A stretch of 64,000 nt of DNA, from positions 1-64,000 of the forward strand of contig JARBJD010000248.1 of NCBI GenBank assembly GCA_033064195.1. Reading direction: 5' to 3'. Each line of letters opens with the position of its first letter. The first letter of the stretch is position 1. Positions 1-13,000 of this stretch are shown piece by piece. The notes under the pieces are model-generated. The model did not search any database. It saw only the letters and a list, made by a program, of their open reading frames with translations, and was not told where the DNA came from. The stretch is from Blattamonas nauphoetae (Eukaryota; Preaxostyla; Oxymonadida). Made by a program: the position numbers and the translations under genes.

Positions 1-48
1 CCACCCTCCAGATCGAAAGAGGAGTTGTTCGAGCAGCGTTGATGGGTG

Positions 49-3000
49 TCACAGAGAGTGGTGAAGTGACTGAGAGCGAACCTCCTGACACATCGAGGAG
101 AGACGAGGTGAGTGGAGGATTGACAACGGAAGTGGCTCCGCTGAAATGACAGATCCACCTTCTACAGACACGAGCGGCACAGTGTTGGTCTGATCGATGA
201 TTGTGATGCTGCAAGCAGAAACAGCGAGCGAGCCAGTTGTGACGGAAACGAGTGCGGAGGTTCGGCTGGTGGTGATATCTTCAACTGTGAGTTTGAGAGC
301 GTTGAGTGTGAGAACTCCGACACTCACGACAAACTGGGCACTACCTGTCAAAGTCAATGTCTTCGTGGCGGTTGATTGGATGGTGGACGACGTGGCTTTG
401 GATGTGACCGTACCAGTCATGGACAGATCCGACGAGAAATCAACAATTTGATTGTTTTCGTTCAGCTTCTCGTGGGTGGCTTCGAGAGTCTGACACGGAA
501 GAGTGGCCAACCCACAAAACTTGTGATTCCAGAACGACGAGTCAACATACACAGTTCCCGTCTCGTGTCGGTGGAGGAGGTAGGCAAGAGGACCCGACAT
601 TGTGCTGTCCGACGTCTCCTCTCCGACGAACTGGGCCATCGTGGTTTGTGTTTGATCAGCGAGGGCGCCGAGAGTGGAGCCAAAGTTGGAGCTGGTGATG
701 GTGACTGGGATGGACGAGCCATTCAGGAACACTTCATGTGAGCCGCTTGTTCCTTCCTCTTCGATTGTCACATCTTTCATCACAACACTCGTCGCAGTGA
801 AGGGAGATGAAGGTTCAATCAACACACTTCTTCCTTTTCCATTCACACCGCAGTTGCATCTCGTGAACGAGACTGTATCGAGCGAGATTGTGCCAGTAGA
901 CGTGGAGTGGACGACTGAACCAGATCCTTCATTCGACATGTCAGAGAAGGAGACAGATTTCAAGGACAGACTTCCACTGCCGGTAAGCTCTGCAAAAGCG
1001 GCGGAGTTGGAGAAGGAGAGCGAAGGGACGAGAACCGACTCAAGAGACAACGATCCGCCTGAAACGATGAAGAACGATGACGAGAGGGTTGGGTCTGTGG
1101 ATGCAGTGGCCAGAGTCAGCTGAGAGAGGCTGAGGGAGCCCGTAGAGACTTCCACGAAGGCTGACGAGATGAGACTCGTGTGTTGGAGGATTGAGCCTGC
1201 TTGTGAAGTGCCTGTCACAGCAATGCTTTGTTTCTCAGGCATGCTCAGGGTTAGATCTCCCACTATCCCTTCTTTCATCGAGAGTGACCAGTCGACTCCA
1301 GCTGGGAGACGGGGCAGCAAAGATGAGATTGATTTGCACCCGTCAGTGGCCCAGCAGAAAGGGCCTTGCGCGGCTGACGATGCATCCACGAGGAGGACTT
1401 GGCGTGGGATGACAGTGTCTGATTGCTCCCCATTGATTGACGTTGTTGGCGAGGGCGAGACACTGAAGGAGGAGGTCGACGAGACGACGGGGAGAGACTC
1501 TGAGTCGACAAAGAGATCGGAAGCATCCGTTCCAGAGTTCAGTTCGAAGAGGAGCGAGGAGAGGGTGAGAGAAGAGCACTTTGCGATGGAGATCGCAGCT
1601 TTCTGTGTTTTTGACTCAAGACGCCTCATTGTTACACTCTCGACAGTGACTGAGGCGACATTTGTCAATTTGAGTCCTCCAACGCCAGTCCCCTCTTGGC
1701 CTTGAAGAGTCGTGGATTTCATGCTGAACACGGCCGAGTCTGGAGTGGATGGTTCGAAGACGATCTGTGCGAGACTGACTCCCTTCGTTTGGAGGAATTT
1801 GCAGTTTGAAATGTCGAGTTTTGAAGAAGTGCCGACACATTCCACGCAGCAGCCACCGTCGAAGGAGAGAGAGGAGAACTCGACTGTGGAAAGAGACACT
1901 GCTCCTTCGACTGCCTTCAGAATTGCAGTGCTGATCAGCGGGTTCAGCTCATCCGTGTTGAGAAACACACAATTCACGACTTCGAGGACACCATTCCCAT
2001 TCTGAAGAATTACAGAAGTGTCAGCCGACGGGACAAAATGGAGATACTCGAATCTGACTGTTCCGGTCCCCTTTGTGACAAATGCTGGCGCTCCATCGGA
2101 CAACGCGAAGCTGATGATCGGAGTGAGGTCTCCGAACGACGTGAACGATCCGCTCTTTGTGTCCAAATCAAAACTGTCAGTTTCCTGAAATCGGCCAGCT
2201 TCGATCAGGACAATTCCGGCCTTTTCGGCCATCCGATTCTTCCCAGCATATGCAATTGTGTTGCATTTGTTGTCATATTTCGCTCCGCACCCGGGTTTGT
2301 CCTCGCCTTCCTGTTCGTTGACGATCACAGCGGGATCCGGGAGGTGGACATCAAGTTCCGTTGAATTTGGAGATTCGCCATAATTAAATGTTGTGGTGTA
2401 GGTTGTGTCGTTGAGAATTCCGATTTTGGGTGTGGGAGAGTTGCTGAAACAGTTGACGAATGTGGACTTCAACAGAAGGAGACTGAGCCATGGTTCAGCA
2501 TTATAATAACGGACATCGCTCGGTGAAGGGTATGACTGTGAATTGTCAGTTGCAATGTTTTCGAAGAATGTGCAGCTGAAAAACTGGATGATAGCACTTT
2601 TGTCTTTCACGTTGGAGAATATCACATTTCCTGTGGTGCATGTACTGTGTGCAATGAACAAATTGGAGAATGTGATGCTTCCTGACATGTAATTGCAATC
2701 GATTGAGCCTCCTGTTTGTTCCGAAGTGCAGTTCAGAAAGCGGATGTTCTTCATGATGGATTCCATCGGAACAACGTTTAACGCTATTCCGGCTCCATAA
2801 CTATATTTACCATCATTGTAATAGATTGTGTATCCGTCGGTAATGTTCGAATACTGAATATTCAGATGATTGGCGTTTTGTGAGCCAATGGAGCCACCAA
2901 CGTTGGCTGTATTTCGCTCGAAAAGAGACTGGACAATGGTGAGACCCCCTGTTGATTGGCCGTTGAAGTGAATCGCACCTCCGTCCGCGAGGATATGCTC

Positions 3001-3996
3001 GTAATCGAATTTGTCTGACACGGCTTCGTTGTCATAGAATTCACACGATGTTACAGACACACTGAACCCAGCTCGACACCTGATTGCACCGCCGGCGGTT
3101 TGTGTTCCGGTGCAGTTCCGGAAGACGCAGAAGAGGTACGAGTGGTCTTCTTCGACGATGTCAGCTTCAGTGAGGTTTTCGAAGGTCTTCCCTTCGTCAT
3201 GTCCGTTGCTGATGGTCCGTGTGAAGGTGTTGTTGATTGCGCGGAGTGTTGTTTGGTCTTCGACATTCCGGACGACCCCGCCGGAGAGAGTATTCACGCA
3301 GTCGACGAAGGACGAGCAGCAGACTGTGACGTTGAACGGAAGAGTCACTGGTGGGCTTTGAGTGCGCTTTGCAACATGGCTAATGTTTTGGAGATGGCAG
3401 GAGTCGATGATTGTGCGTTGAATCAGAGATGAAGCGGTGAGGCTTGAATCACTCGCCACGAGGATGTCCTGAAGACTGCACGATGAAAGTTTCATGGATG
3501 AGGAAAAACGGGTTGTGGTAACGAGAGATTGGACCGTATTAGAAGGAGTGTTGACGACGAAGTCAGTTGAATCAATGCAGAGTGTCGAATCGGTGCATTC
3601 GAACGGAGAGACAGGATCTGAAAGAACGATCTTGCTCTGAGAGACTTCACAAAACGAATATCCAGCTGCATGGAGAACATTGCTTGTGTGTGGGTGGAAG
3701 GAAAGCGACGAAAACGAGCACGTTGAATTTGAGATCGAAAAAAGGGTGCCCTTATTCATTCTTCCTTCAAATACATCGGTCCTAGTTATCCCATTTCCAA
3801 CGATGACCACATGCCTTGATTCGAGGCGAACCGCGTTGGATTGGTACTTGATGGAGTCGAGCCGAATTGTCGATTTCTCCTGCCAGTTCTCGTTGTTTGG
3901 AGATGTCTTGAGAACAACTGTGGCAATATCAGGGGATAAATCATGATACCAGTCGTTTGAAGACAATACAAAGCTGAGAAGAGGCAGAATCAACAT
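49..3996 (-). CDS. Secreted beta-helix surface protein, probable frameshift, 3' part beyond window
   Basis: The 1315-residue reading frame starts with a hydrophobic signal peptide (MLILPLLSFVL). It carries many short Ser/Thr-rich, GG-containing repeats (GGAIRCRAG, GGAIHFNG, GGSIDCNY, then SGGSLSL-type strands) typical of a pectin-lyase-like or Pmp-like parallel beta-helix. It is probably a cell-surface or secreted adhesin of the large oxymonad family; no enzymatic motif is visible and no membrane segment lies in the window. The frame stops at 49-51. From about 150 down to position 1, another frame reads on without a stop and restores the repeat pattern (LLDVSGGSLSV), so a one- or two-base shift, or a very short unrecognised intron, probably lies near 130-155 and the gene continues left of the window. 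It is divergent from surface gene A with a 77-bp shared upstream region. Not a close paralogue of gene A. Confidence 0.75.
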   Translation of the reverse strand: MLILPLLSFVLSSNDWYHDLSPDIATVVLKTSPNNENWQEKSTIRLDSIKYQSNAVRLESRHVVIVGNGITRTDVFEGRMNKGTLFSISNSTCSFSSLSFHPHTSNVLHAAGYSFCEVSQSKIVLSDPVSPFECTDSTLCIDSTDFVVNTPSNTVQSLVTTTRFSSSMKLSSCSLQDILVASDSSLTASSLIQRTIIDSCHLQNISHVAKRTQSPPVTLPFNVTVCCSSFVDCVNTLSGGVVRNVEDQTTLRAINNTFTRTISNGHDEGKTFENLTEADIVEEDHSYLFCVFRNCTGTQTAGGAIRCRAGFSVSVTSCEFYDNEAVSDKFDYEHILADGGAIHFNGQSTGGLTIVQSLFERNTANVGGSIGSQNANHLNIQYSNITDGYTIYYNDGKYSYGAGIALNVVPMESIMKNIRFLNCTSEQTGGSIDCNYMSGSITFSNLFIAHSTCTTGNVIFSNVKDKSAIIQFFSCTFFENIATDNSQSYPSPSDVRYYNAEPWLSLLLLKSTFVNCFSNSPTPKIGILNDTTYTTTFNYGESPNSTELDVHLPDPAVIVNEQEGEDKPGCGAKYDNKCNTIAYAGKNRMAEKAGIVLIEAGRFQETDSFDLDTKSGSFTSFGDLTPIISFALSDGAPAFVTKGTGTVRFEYLHFVPSADTSVILQNGNGVLEVVNCVFLNTDELNPLISTAILKAVEGAVSLSTVEFSSLSFDGGCCVECVGTSSKLDISNCKFLQTKGVSLAQIVFEPSTPDSAVFSMKSTTLQGQEGTGVGGLKLTNVASVTVESVTMRRLESKTQKAAISIAKCSSLTLSSLLFELNSGTDASDLFVDSESLPVVSSTSSFSVSPSPTTSINGEQSDTVIPRQVLLVDASSAAQGPFCWATDGCKSISSLLPRLPAGVDWSLSMKEGIVGDLTLSMPEKQSIAVTGTSQAGSILQHTSLISSAFVEVSTGSLSLSQLTLATASTDPTLSSSFFIVSGGSLSLESVLVPSLSFSNSAAFAELTGSGSLSLKSVSFSDMSNEGSGSVVHSTSTGTISLDTVSFTRCNCGVNGKGRSVLIEPSSPFTATSVVMKDVTIEEEGTSGSHEVFLNGSSIPVTITSSNFGSTLGALADQTQTTMAQFVGEETSDSTMSGPLAYLLHRHETGTVYVDSSFWNHKFCGLATLPCQTLEATHEKLNENNQIVDFSSDLSMTGTVTSKATSSTIQSTATKTLTLTGSAQFVVSVGVLTLNALKLTVEDITTSRTSALVSVTTGSLAVSACSITIIDQTNTVPLVSVEGGSVISAEPLPLSILHSPRLSSMCQEVRSQSLHHSL

Positions 3997-4073
3997 TTTG
4001 CTCGATCAATCCGTAATTTGCACATTTTCAGGGACGGAAGGAGCAAATAAAGGATTGATCAACATTTCCGTGG
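3997..4073. promoter_or_regulatory. Short divergent promoter region with TGATC-containing motifs
   Basis: Only 77 bp separate two head-to-head start codons, so both promoters must lie here or inside the genes. TTGATCAACA sits at 4055-4064, about 9 nt before the ATG of gene A. A related GATTGATCGAG (minus strand, about 4001-4011) sits 5 nt before the ATG of the left gene. Gene A' has TTTGATCAAC at 53381-53390, 8 nt before its ATG. I infer an initiator-like core promoter element; no transcript data are available. Confidence 0.4.
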
Positions 4074-7000
4074 ATGTTGCTCACCTGGATTAGTCTCCTG
4101 TCGTTCGTCAATGGACTAATTCCACCTCTCCATTCGAATTCAAACACATTCATTTCCTTGAAGGATGTTCTTCGTGATCCCACCACGCCACAAGAAACGA
4201 ATTCGAACGACGTGTTACATTGGAAACTGGAGAGCCATTTTTATCATGCGGAAAACCTTTCTTTGACCTCTGTGCAGATGGTAATCGAGGGTGATAACAC
4301 ACCACTCGTGCACACATCCGAGATCACCAATCCATCGACAGAGCTAAAGATCGTGAAAGACAATGTTGCAAGTGTCCAACATTCTGATGTACTCTTCATT
4401 CTGACGAATACTTCGCTCGCCTTGCAGTCACTTGTCATATCTGCGCCGAATTGCGGAAGCATCGCGCAAATCGACACCTCACAACTGAAGCTGATGAATT
4501 CGGAGATAGTCTCGAACACTCTATCATCTCCATTCTATGTCTTGTCTGCTTCTGGAACATTGGATGTGGACATACAGTTCATCTCGTGTCAACATCGTTC
4601 GTCACAACCTGGTCTCCTCAACCCCTTTGTCTGGCTCCAATGTACAAAAACAGATTCAATTTCACCATCTCAAGCAAGCAACTTGCTCAATACCGATGTT
4701 CAAGGTCACTTGTCCATTGCTGGATTGGGTTTGGAGTTCTCGACTCAATTATTCCTTGGACGAAGTGGCCCGCTGCTGCTGTTGCCTGAAATGGATCCTC
4801 AAAATAGAGAAGAAGGCAGCAGTTCTCTGGATGGTGCTTCACTCCGAACAACTCTGATTTCATCGACACTTTCGAATGTGACCTCATCCACCCCATTCCA
4901 TCCCCGCCTTGCTCCAAGTCCAGTCTGCCTGTCCCAAACAATCCTCGGCTGCTCTATCTCACACAGCGCTGACCATCTCTCCGGGACGACCATCCGCGAC
5001 ATGAACCTTGGCGGGAGTCTTCTCTGCACCAACTCGTCCTTCGCCCACTGCACAGTGACGGCGGGCCAGAATTACACCCAAGACGACCGAATCGCATACG
5101 CATCATCGTCTGTCACTTCACTCACTTTCTCCTTCTGCACCTTCCGCCACATGACGATGACAACAACCGCACATCTTGGTGGCGCAGCCCTCTCTGTCTA
5201 CAACACCCAGGCAACCCTCACAGTCTCAGACAGTTCATTCCTCAACTGCACAGCGACCGGCACAGACGTCGATGGTGGAGCTGTGTGTTATTACGGGGGA
5301 GCTCCGTCAGGCACTCCACAATACAAAAGTATCTCCTTAACACGAAATTCGTTTGTGTCGTGCAGTACAACTGATGGTGGAGGAGCTGTGATGGTTTATT
5401 ATTATGCGTCGCCAACAGTCTCAGCTTGCTCCTTCCACAAGAATTCGGCAGGACGAGGTGGTTGCTTCGCAGTCCAGAACGTCACACAAATTATTGCCAT
5501 CAATTGTTCTCTCTCTCAAAATACAGCAAAGTGTGGAGGCGGAATAGCGATCCTCTATGCCATTCCGTTCACCTTGACCGATTTAGCCTTCCGAGAGAAC
5601 ACAGCAACGGACAGGACTCACTCCACTGACTACTACTTCCAATATGCAGACAACAATGCTTTTCCCACTTCTTCGTACACACGATGCGATTCATCCTCAT
5701 CTCACCCAAATGGATATTTTGAAGAGGTTAAAGTCTCGTCCAGTAAGTACATCCCCCTCATCGACACAGTCTTCACGGTCTCTGGGTTTTCAGTTTCTCA
5801 TTCTGAAACGACAACCATCGTGATCAACACGACTGCCGCAGTGAAGGGTGTGATGAGTGTGCTCATCTCCGGTGGGCTTGTTCCTCGTCTGGCTTTTGTC
5901 ACATTCTCGTCAACAGGCTCCACAAGCGGGACAGGCACCACAACAACATCTGTTCTTCCTTCGGAGACTCGATATTGGCCCGAAATCACCACAATTCTTG
6001 CATACAAACTCGAGGAATCAATCTTCATCGCTGACTCATCTCTCACCGACTCAAACACAGCACAGATTGTGCTGAACGGTCTGAAGCTCACAGCTGGGTC
6101 GTATTCGATGCTCGTGAAAGACCCGACTGGCACTCAGACAAACATCACACTGTCATTCAGCAATTCAACCACTCTCACAGCATCAGCGACACTCTATCCG
6201 ATCGGCACAGCGAAATTGAAATATGGAACAACTTACACAATCAAAAAAGTTAGCAGAGGGACCACATCAATCGTTGTGACAAGTGATTTGTCATTCAAAA
6301 TCCCAGACGAGCCAACACGAATTGTTGGGATTTGGGGAGAGTTGGACACGAGTGGGAACACAACGAAGATCGTTGTCCGAGGTCGACAGATTCCTCAAGG
6401 AACGTACACGCTGAAGTTGGACTCATCGTCAGGTCCATCATTCGAAGTGTCGTTCTCTGATGCTGTGAGTGAGGAAAGAAACTCGAGTATTGCGTCAGTT
6501 TCGATTTTTGGAGATCAGCCAGTTCTTTCATTCAACACAACATACTCGATCTTCTCGCTCACCTCGACACTCACACCTTTCACATCGATCCTGATCGACG
6601 CAAATCCAAACTCTTTCCGGATCACAGAGCCCTCTCGGATCACAAACGTAACAATGGGAGCGTTGACAGGTGCTCTGAAGGACTCGGCGACACTCTCGAT
6701 GACAGGACGAGCACTGACACCGAACACCGACTACAAGATGCATTTGACAGGACTCCCCAAAACGTCATCATCCACTGCAACCAACACTGAAGCAGATATT
6801 CGAACAGTCACGATGCGAACCGAATCGTCAGTCCCGAGTCAGTCTGTCTCGAAGGTTGTCGAGTTCTATCCTCACTCTTCGGCCGACCTGCTGTTTGGAT
6901 ACGAATACAGTGTGGATTCTGTCTCCCTCGGTGGATCAACTCTCGTCCAGAATTCCGGTCTCTCGTTCTTCACACCCGACGAGCCTGCTCGCCTGTCATC

Positions 7001-10000
7001 CATCGAATCGTGTTCACTGACGGCTTCGAAGGATGGAGTGATTGTGATTGTGAAAGGGTTTGCTCTGAAACAAGACACGATAAAGATGATTGTGACATCC
7101 TCAGATGGGAGAGAGATTGAGAGTGATGGGAAGATTGAAGTGAAAACATCATCAGAATGCTGGATCAGATTCAAAACGAGCTGGGAAGAAAGCACAACTC
7201 ATCTTGAGTTCCTGAAGACATACACGCTGAATATTGGGAAAGGTGGATCGAACGAATTGATCATCACGCCAGATTTGTCGTTCACTCTTCCTTCTGGTCC
7301 AATTGTCGCATCTATCTCAGCTCCTCTCACTTGCTCGTCGTCTTCATTCGCAGTTGAGATTGTTGGGACAGACCTGCCGATTGAATCTGGGTTCACAGTG
7401 GAACTGGTTGGTGGTCTCTCGTTTCTGGTTGACTTCGATTCAGCAACAACAGGAAATGGAACGATCTCAGCGAGTCTGCCTGGACAGATACAATTCAACA
7501 CTGACTATTCCGTGAAATCAGTGACGAAGGGTGATCGAAAGATGAAGTGTGACTCTGTCTCGTTCATGACACCGCTTGGACCGACATTGGTGGATGTGAA
7601 AGCAGCTCTGAACACTTCGAACATCAACAATGTGATTGTGACGCTGGAATCAGTTCGAATGCCTGTTGGGGAGATGACCCTCACAGTTCAAGAAGACAGC
7701 ACGACTGCAATTCCACTCACTGTCTCGTTCGTTTCTTCAGAAGTTGGATCTGTTGAGGTTGTCGTTTTCGGAGGATCATCACTGAAATATGGAACAACGT
7801 ACAAAGTTGTGAGTCTGACGTCATCCTCCCTTCACAGCTCGCTGGACGGGACGATCACATTTAAAACGCCAGCCACTCCTCCTCGGATCAAAACAGCGTC
7901 GTGTTCTCTGGTTGGAGAATGGAAGCGAGATGGGGAGGTTGTTCTGACTGGAGAAGCCTTCCCGGCGGGCACACCGTTCTCGATATCAGTGGACGAGATT
8001 GATGAAACTGGAGTTGTGATTCCGGGTTCGACTCCCATCATTCTTTCAGACAGGTTTGGAGGAGTGATTGGTGACGCTGCTTTGACAACTCACACTCTGT
8101 CGATCCCGCTCTTCCCGGTTCCCAAATTGATGAAATATTCTCGCCGCTGCAGAATCACATCTCTGTCGATCTCCACAGTTCCGACAGCAGTTGAACAGAC
8201 AGCGACCTTCAAAGTTCCAACTGAACCAGCGCGCGTTGTTGGGATTTGGGGGTCGCTGTCAGTGAGTGGGAACTCGACGAACATCGTTGTGCGAGGTCGA
8301 CAGATTCCTCAAGGAACGTACACGCTGAAGTTGGACTCATCGTCAGGTCCATCATTCGAAGTGTCGTTCTCTGATGCTGTGAGTGAGGAAAGAGACTCGA
8401 GTATTGCGTCAGTTTCGATTTTTGGAGATCAGCCAGTTCTCTCATTCAACACAACATACTCGATCTTCTCGCTCATCTCGACACTCTCACCTTTCACATC
8501 GATCCTGATTGACGCGAATCCTAACTCGTTCGTCGTTTCAGAACCTTCTCGGATCACAAGCGTAACAATTGGAGCGTTGACAGGTGCTCTGAAGGACTCG
8601 GCAACTCTCTCGATGACAGGACATGCACTGCAAACCAACACGATCTATTCGTTGTGTGTGAAGGGGACGAACAGGTCGAATTCATCAGAAACACACAACA
8701 CAACCTTGTCGATCACATCAGCATCGTCCACCCCAAGTGCTTCTGGATCAGCATCAATCACACTGTATCCAATCAATGTTGGAATCCTCCGTTTTGGGTA
8801 TTCTTACAGCGTGACGTCAGTTGCACAGGGAGTGACGCCGATTCTCCTTAACTCTGGTGTGTCATTCACGACACCAGACGAGCCAGCACGAATTGTTGGG
8901 ATTTGGGGAGAGTTGGACACGAGTGGGAACACAACGAAGATCGTTGTCCGAGGTCGACAGATTCCTCAAGGAACGTACACGCTGAAGTTGGACTCATCGA
9001 CAGGTCCATCATTCGAAGTGTCGTTCTCTGATGCTGTGAGTGAGGAAAGAAACTCGAGTATTGCGTCAGTTTCGATTTTTGGAGATCAGCCAGTTCTTTC
9101 ATTCAACACAACATACTCGATCTTCTCGCTCACCTCGACACTCTCACCTCTCACATCGATCCTGATCGACGCAAGTCCAAACTCGTTCAGGATCACAGAG
9201 CCCTCTCGGATCACAAGCGTGGCGATTGGGAGCTTGTCTGCCACCATGAAAACCGAAGCGATGCTGACGATGACAGGACGAGCTCTGGAAGCCGAAACAA
9301 GCTACACTTTCCAATTAAAAGGCCTGCCAAAGTCTACCTCCTCAACGACAAATGCTGACCCGCATTTCAAGACACTCTCGATCACGTCATCGTCGACCTC
9401 ACCGTACGACGTCGGATCACTTCCAGTTGTGTTGTATCCGTCTGACTCTGCCGATCTGCTGTTTGGATACACTTACACAGTGCAATCTGTCACTCTGGAT
9501 GGCACACCACTTCTCCTGAACTCTGGTCTCTCTTTCACGACACCAGACGAACCTGCACGCATCTCGTCCATCAAAACAGTCTCTCTTGCTTCGTCCAAGA
9601 ATGCGATTGTGCTGACATTGGCAGGTTTTGCTCTCAAACAGGACTCCATTTCCATCATTGTCAAATCAAGCACGGCCAACACAATTTCAAGCGACGGGGT
9701 TGTCTCTGTGACAAGCCCAACAGAGTGCACGATCACGTTCAGAGCGAACTGGGTCGAGAACAACACTCATCTTCAGTTTTTGAAGGAATACACGCTGAGC
9801 GGATCGAGTGGGGGAAGCGAGCTCCTCATCGACGAGAATCTCTCCTTCTCTGCTCCTACTGGTTCCATCGTCACCTCTCTCACAGCACCAGCCGAATGCA
9901 CTTCGTCGTCGTTCGTCGTTGCTGTTGCTGGGACCGACCTGCCAATCAAGTCTGACGTTACGCTCGAGCTTGTTGGCGGCCTCTCGTTCACTGTCGATTT

Positions 10001-13000
10001 CAACTCATCCACAACTGGACAAGGATCCATTCAAGCCAGTCTCTTGGACCAGATCCAGTTCAGCACGAAGTACGCCGTGAGCTCGGTGACAAAGGATGAA
10101 ATGATCGTGAAATCGGATGGGGTGACACTCCAAACTCCACTCGGACCAACCTTGACGAATGTCAGTTCCGCACTTGATGCTTCGAACATCAACAATGTGG
10201 TCTTGACACTCACTTCCCTTCGGATGCCAAGAGAGACATTCACTCTCACTGTGTGTGAAGATGGAAGCTCTGTTCAGATCCTTCTTCCTGTCACGTTCTC
10301 CTCGCAGATTGAAGGGAAGAGCGTTGTTGTCGTGCATGGTGGGACGACTCTGAAGTACGGCACAGCCTACACTGTCATCAGCCTGACCTCATCGACCCTC
10401 CGCTGTTCACTAAATGAGCCGATCACCTTCACAACACCTCCGGCCCCTCCGAGGATACACACTGCTTCATGCGAACTCGTCGCTCCATCAAAACGAAGTG
10501 GAGAGATCACGTTGGTTGGAGATGCATTCCCAGCAGGTGAAGACTTCTCGATTTCACTCATCGAGATCGACGAGCACGATGATACCGTGTTCGGATCATC
10601 GTCCATCACCCTTCACAGCACATTCGATGGAGACTCAGGTGGTCCAGCTCTGTCATCCCAGAACCTCACCGTTCTCCTCTCCCCTCTCCCACAGCAACTG
10701 AAGTATTCTTCTCGTTATCGAGTGACTGCTTTCTCCATCCCTGACGTGCTGTGTGCCGTCGAAGACACTGCCATCATCGACATTCCCGCCGAACCGATTC
10801 GACTTGAAGATCTCCAACCGCTTCTCGCTTCTTCTCTCGAAACAGTTTCTGTGACACTCATCGGAAGACGATTCGACATTGGCACATTCACTGCCAACCT
10901 TCAAATCCAATCACCTTCTCAAGGAGCCCAATTCGATATTGGGTGTGAACGAGTCTCAGACACACAACTCGTCCTCACACTTCCCATCTCGACTGCCGAC
11001 GCTTCGAGTGTCAAGTTCGGTGATGTCGTGTCTGTCGTCTCGTTGAAGAACGGTTCAATGGCTGCCATTCAACACTGTTCCTCGTTCACTGTCCCCCACC
11101 CTCCTCGTGTTGACACAGCGACCTTCTCCTTCTCAACCGACACCAACACCTCATTCGAGCTCACTTTGGATGGGACAGATCTCCATCCAGACACAGTCTG
11201 TTCGGTGCTCCTCGACTCCAACCACTCATTCGAGATCGTCATTCTGAACTCGTCGACTGGAGTGAGCACAGAAATGGCACTTGGTTGGCCAGACACCCTC
11301 CAATACAGCACGAAGTACAGAATCGTCTCGATCAAGAACAAAGACACAGATGGTGTTGTCTTTGTTGGCGACTCGCTCACATTCACAACGGAGAAGAATC
11401 CACGAAGGATCATCGTGTTCTGCGATTCCGCCTCGACCGACTCGTCGCGTCTGTGTGGATGTGAAGACAGGCCGTGTTCATCGATGGATTCAGCGTGGAG
11501 GACTGCCATGAATGTTGAGGCGAAGGACATCTCAATTCGAATCAATTTGAATGCAACTCTCTCGTCACCCGTGATTTGTCTCTCGCAAGGCATTCTTGTG
11601 ATCGAGAAAGGAACATCGACCGAGCCGAAACTGTTTGTTCCATCTTCCGCAACGATGGGTGAGAAAGGACTGATCGAAATCACTTCTGGGCTGATCGAGT
11701 TCAGAGATGTCGATGTCATTGTGGAGTCACTTCTTTCCTCTTTCGTCCTTCTCTTCGCCTCTGATTGCTCTGTCGTCCTGAAAGACGGTTCAATCGTTGG
11801 AAAGGCACTTCCATCGAATTCGCCTGTCGACGAGCTGGTCTGCGAGTGGGAAACAGGCGTTCTCCAGCTGTCTCACTGCACGACAGACATCACCGAGACA
11901 GTCCTCTCCCACCTTCCTCAGGGAGCAGTCAGCATGAAAGGAGGAAAACTGACGATCATCTCGTCCACCTTTTTTGACAACTCACCCGACCTCGAATCTT
12001 TCCCCTCCGTTCGCCAGAATGTCCGTTGTGTGGAAGAGGGAGTGGTTGAGGTTGGGAGTCTGCATGGTGGCGATGGGACAGGCGACCATCCTTCGGCGTG
12101 GATTTCAGCGACAAACTGCAAAGTCGGAGGAGCAGAAGCAAAACAGGAATCGTCATTTTTCATCCCAACACTCTCGTCTGCTTCATCGAAATCCACATTC
12201 AACAAGAAGGAACAGACATTCACTGTTCGGATCGAAGGGAAGACACTGATTCCATGTGGTCTGTTCCTGGAAGTGTTTGAGGTTGGGAAGGACAAGAAAG
12301 AGGGCAAGGCACTCCTGCTGCCACTCAGCCTCGATTCAACCGCTTCCTTCACAGAAACGACCGTCTCACTCGTCGTGCCGCAAATGTCCATTTCATCTCT
12401 CTCGTCGTCACTTGAGCTCCGAGGCCGACTTTCATTTGGGGAAGCGAAGACAAGCGAGTCGTTTGTTGTTCGGATGAGCTCGTCCGACAAGATGGCCCAG
12501 TCGTTCGTGAACAGCATGAAGTGGTGGATTCCTCTCGTCGCCGGAATCCTCGTCACAATTTCGCTCGTCATCATCCTCGTCCTGTGCTGGCGTCGAAGAC
12601 AGAAGAAGAAGAACGAAGCCGATCAGACTCCAAAGGCAGAGCTCCAAGAAATCGACATCGAAAAGATGGAAATGCCTGACAACGACATTCTTGTTCACAA
12701 AACATCAGCTCGAGTCGTGACCACTGCTGGAATGGAGCGTGCCGAAACAAGCACCTTGAATCCCTCGTCGTCCACACAAAACAGGACTGCTCAGGCTGAC
12801 GGACAGACAGTTGTTCGATGCTCCGAAACGGTTGATGTTCGAGTTGTTCGCCAGACTCACACTTTGTACCAACGCCTCCATCCAAACACCATCCAGTTTC
12901 ACACGAAGTTCGGTCTGCAACATCGGATCGTTGTTGGATTGTCTCAACTTCTGAAGACCAAACCGCATTCGACGATTCTGACGCATCTGTCGCCATACGC

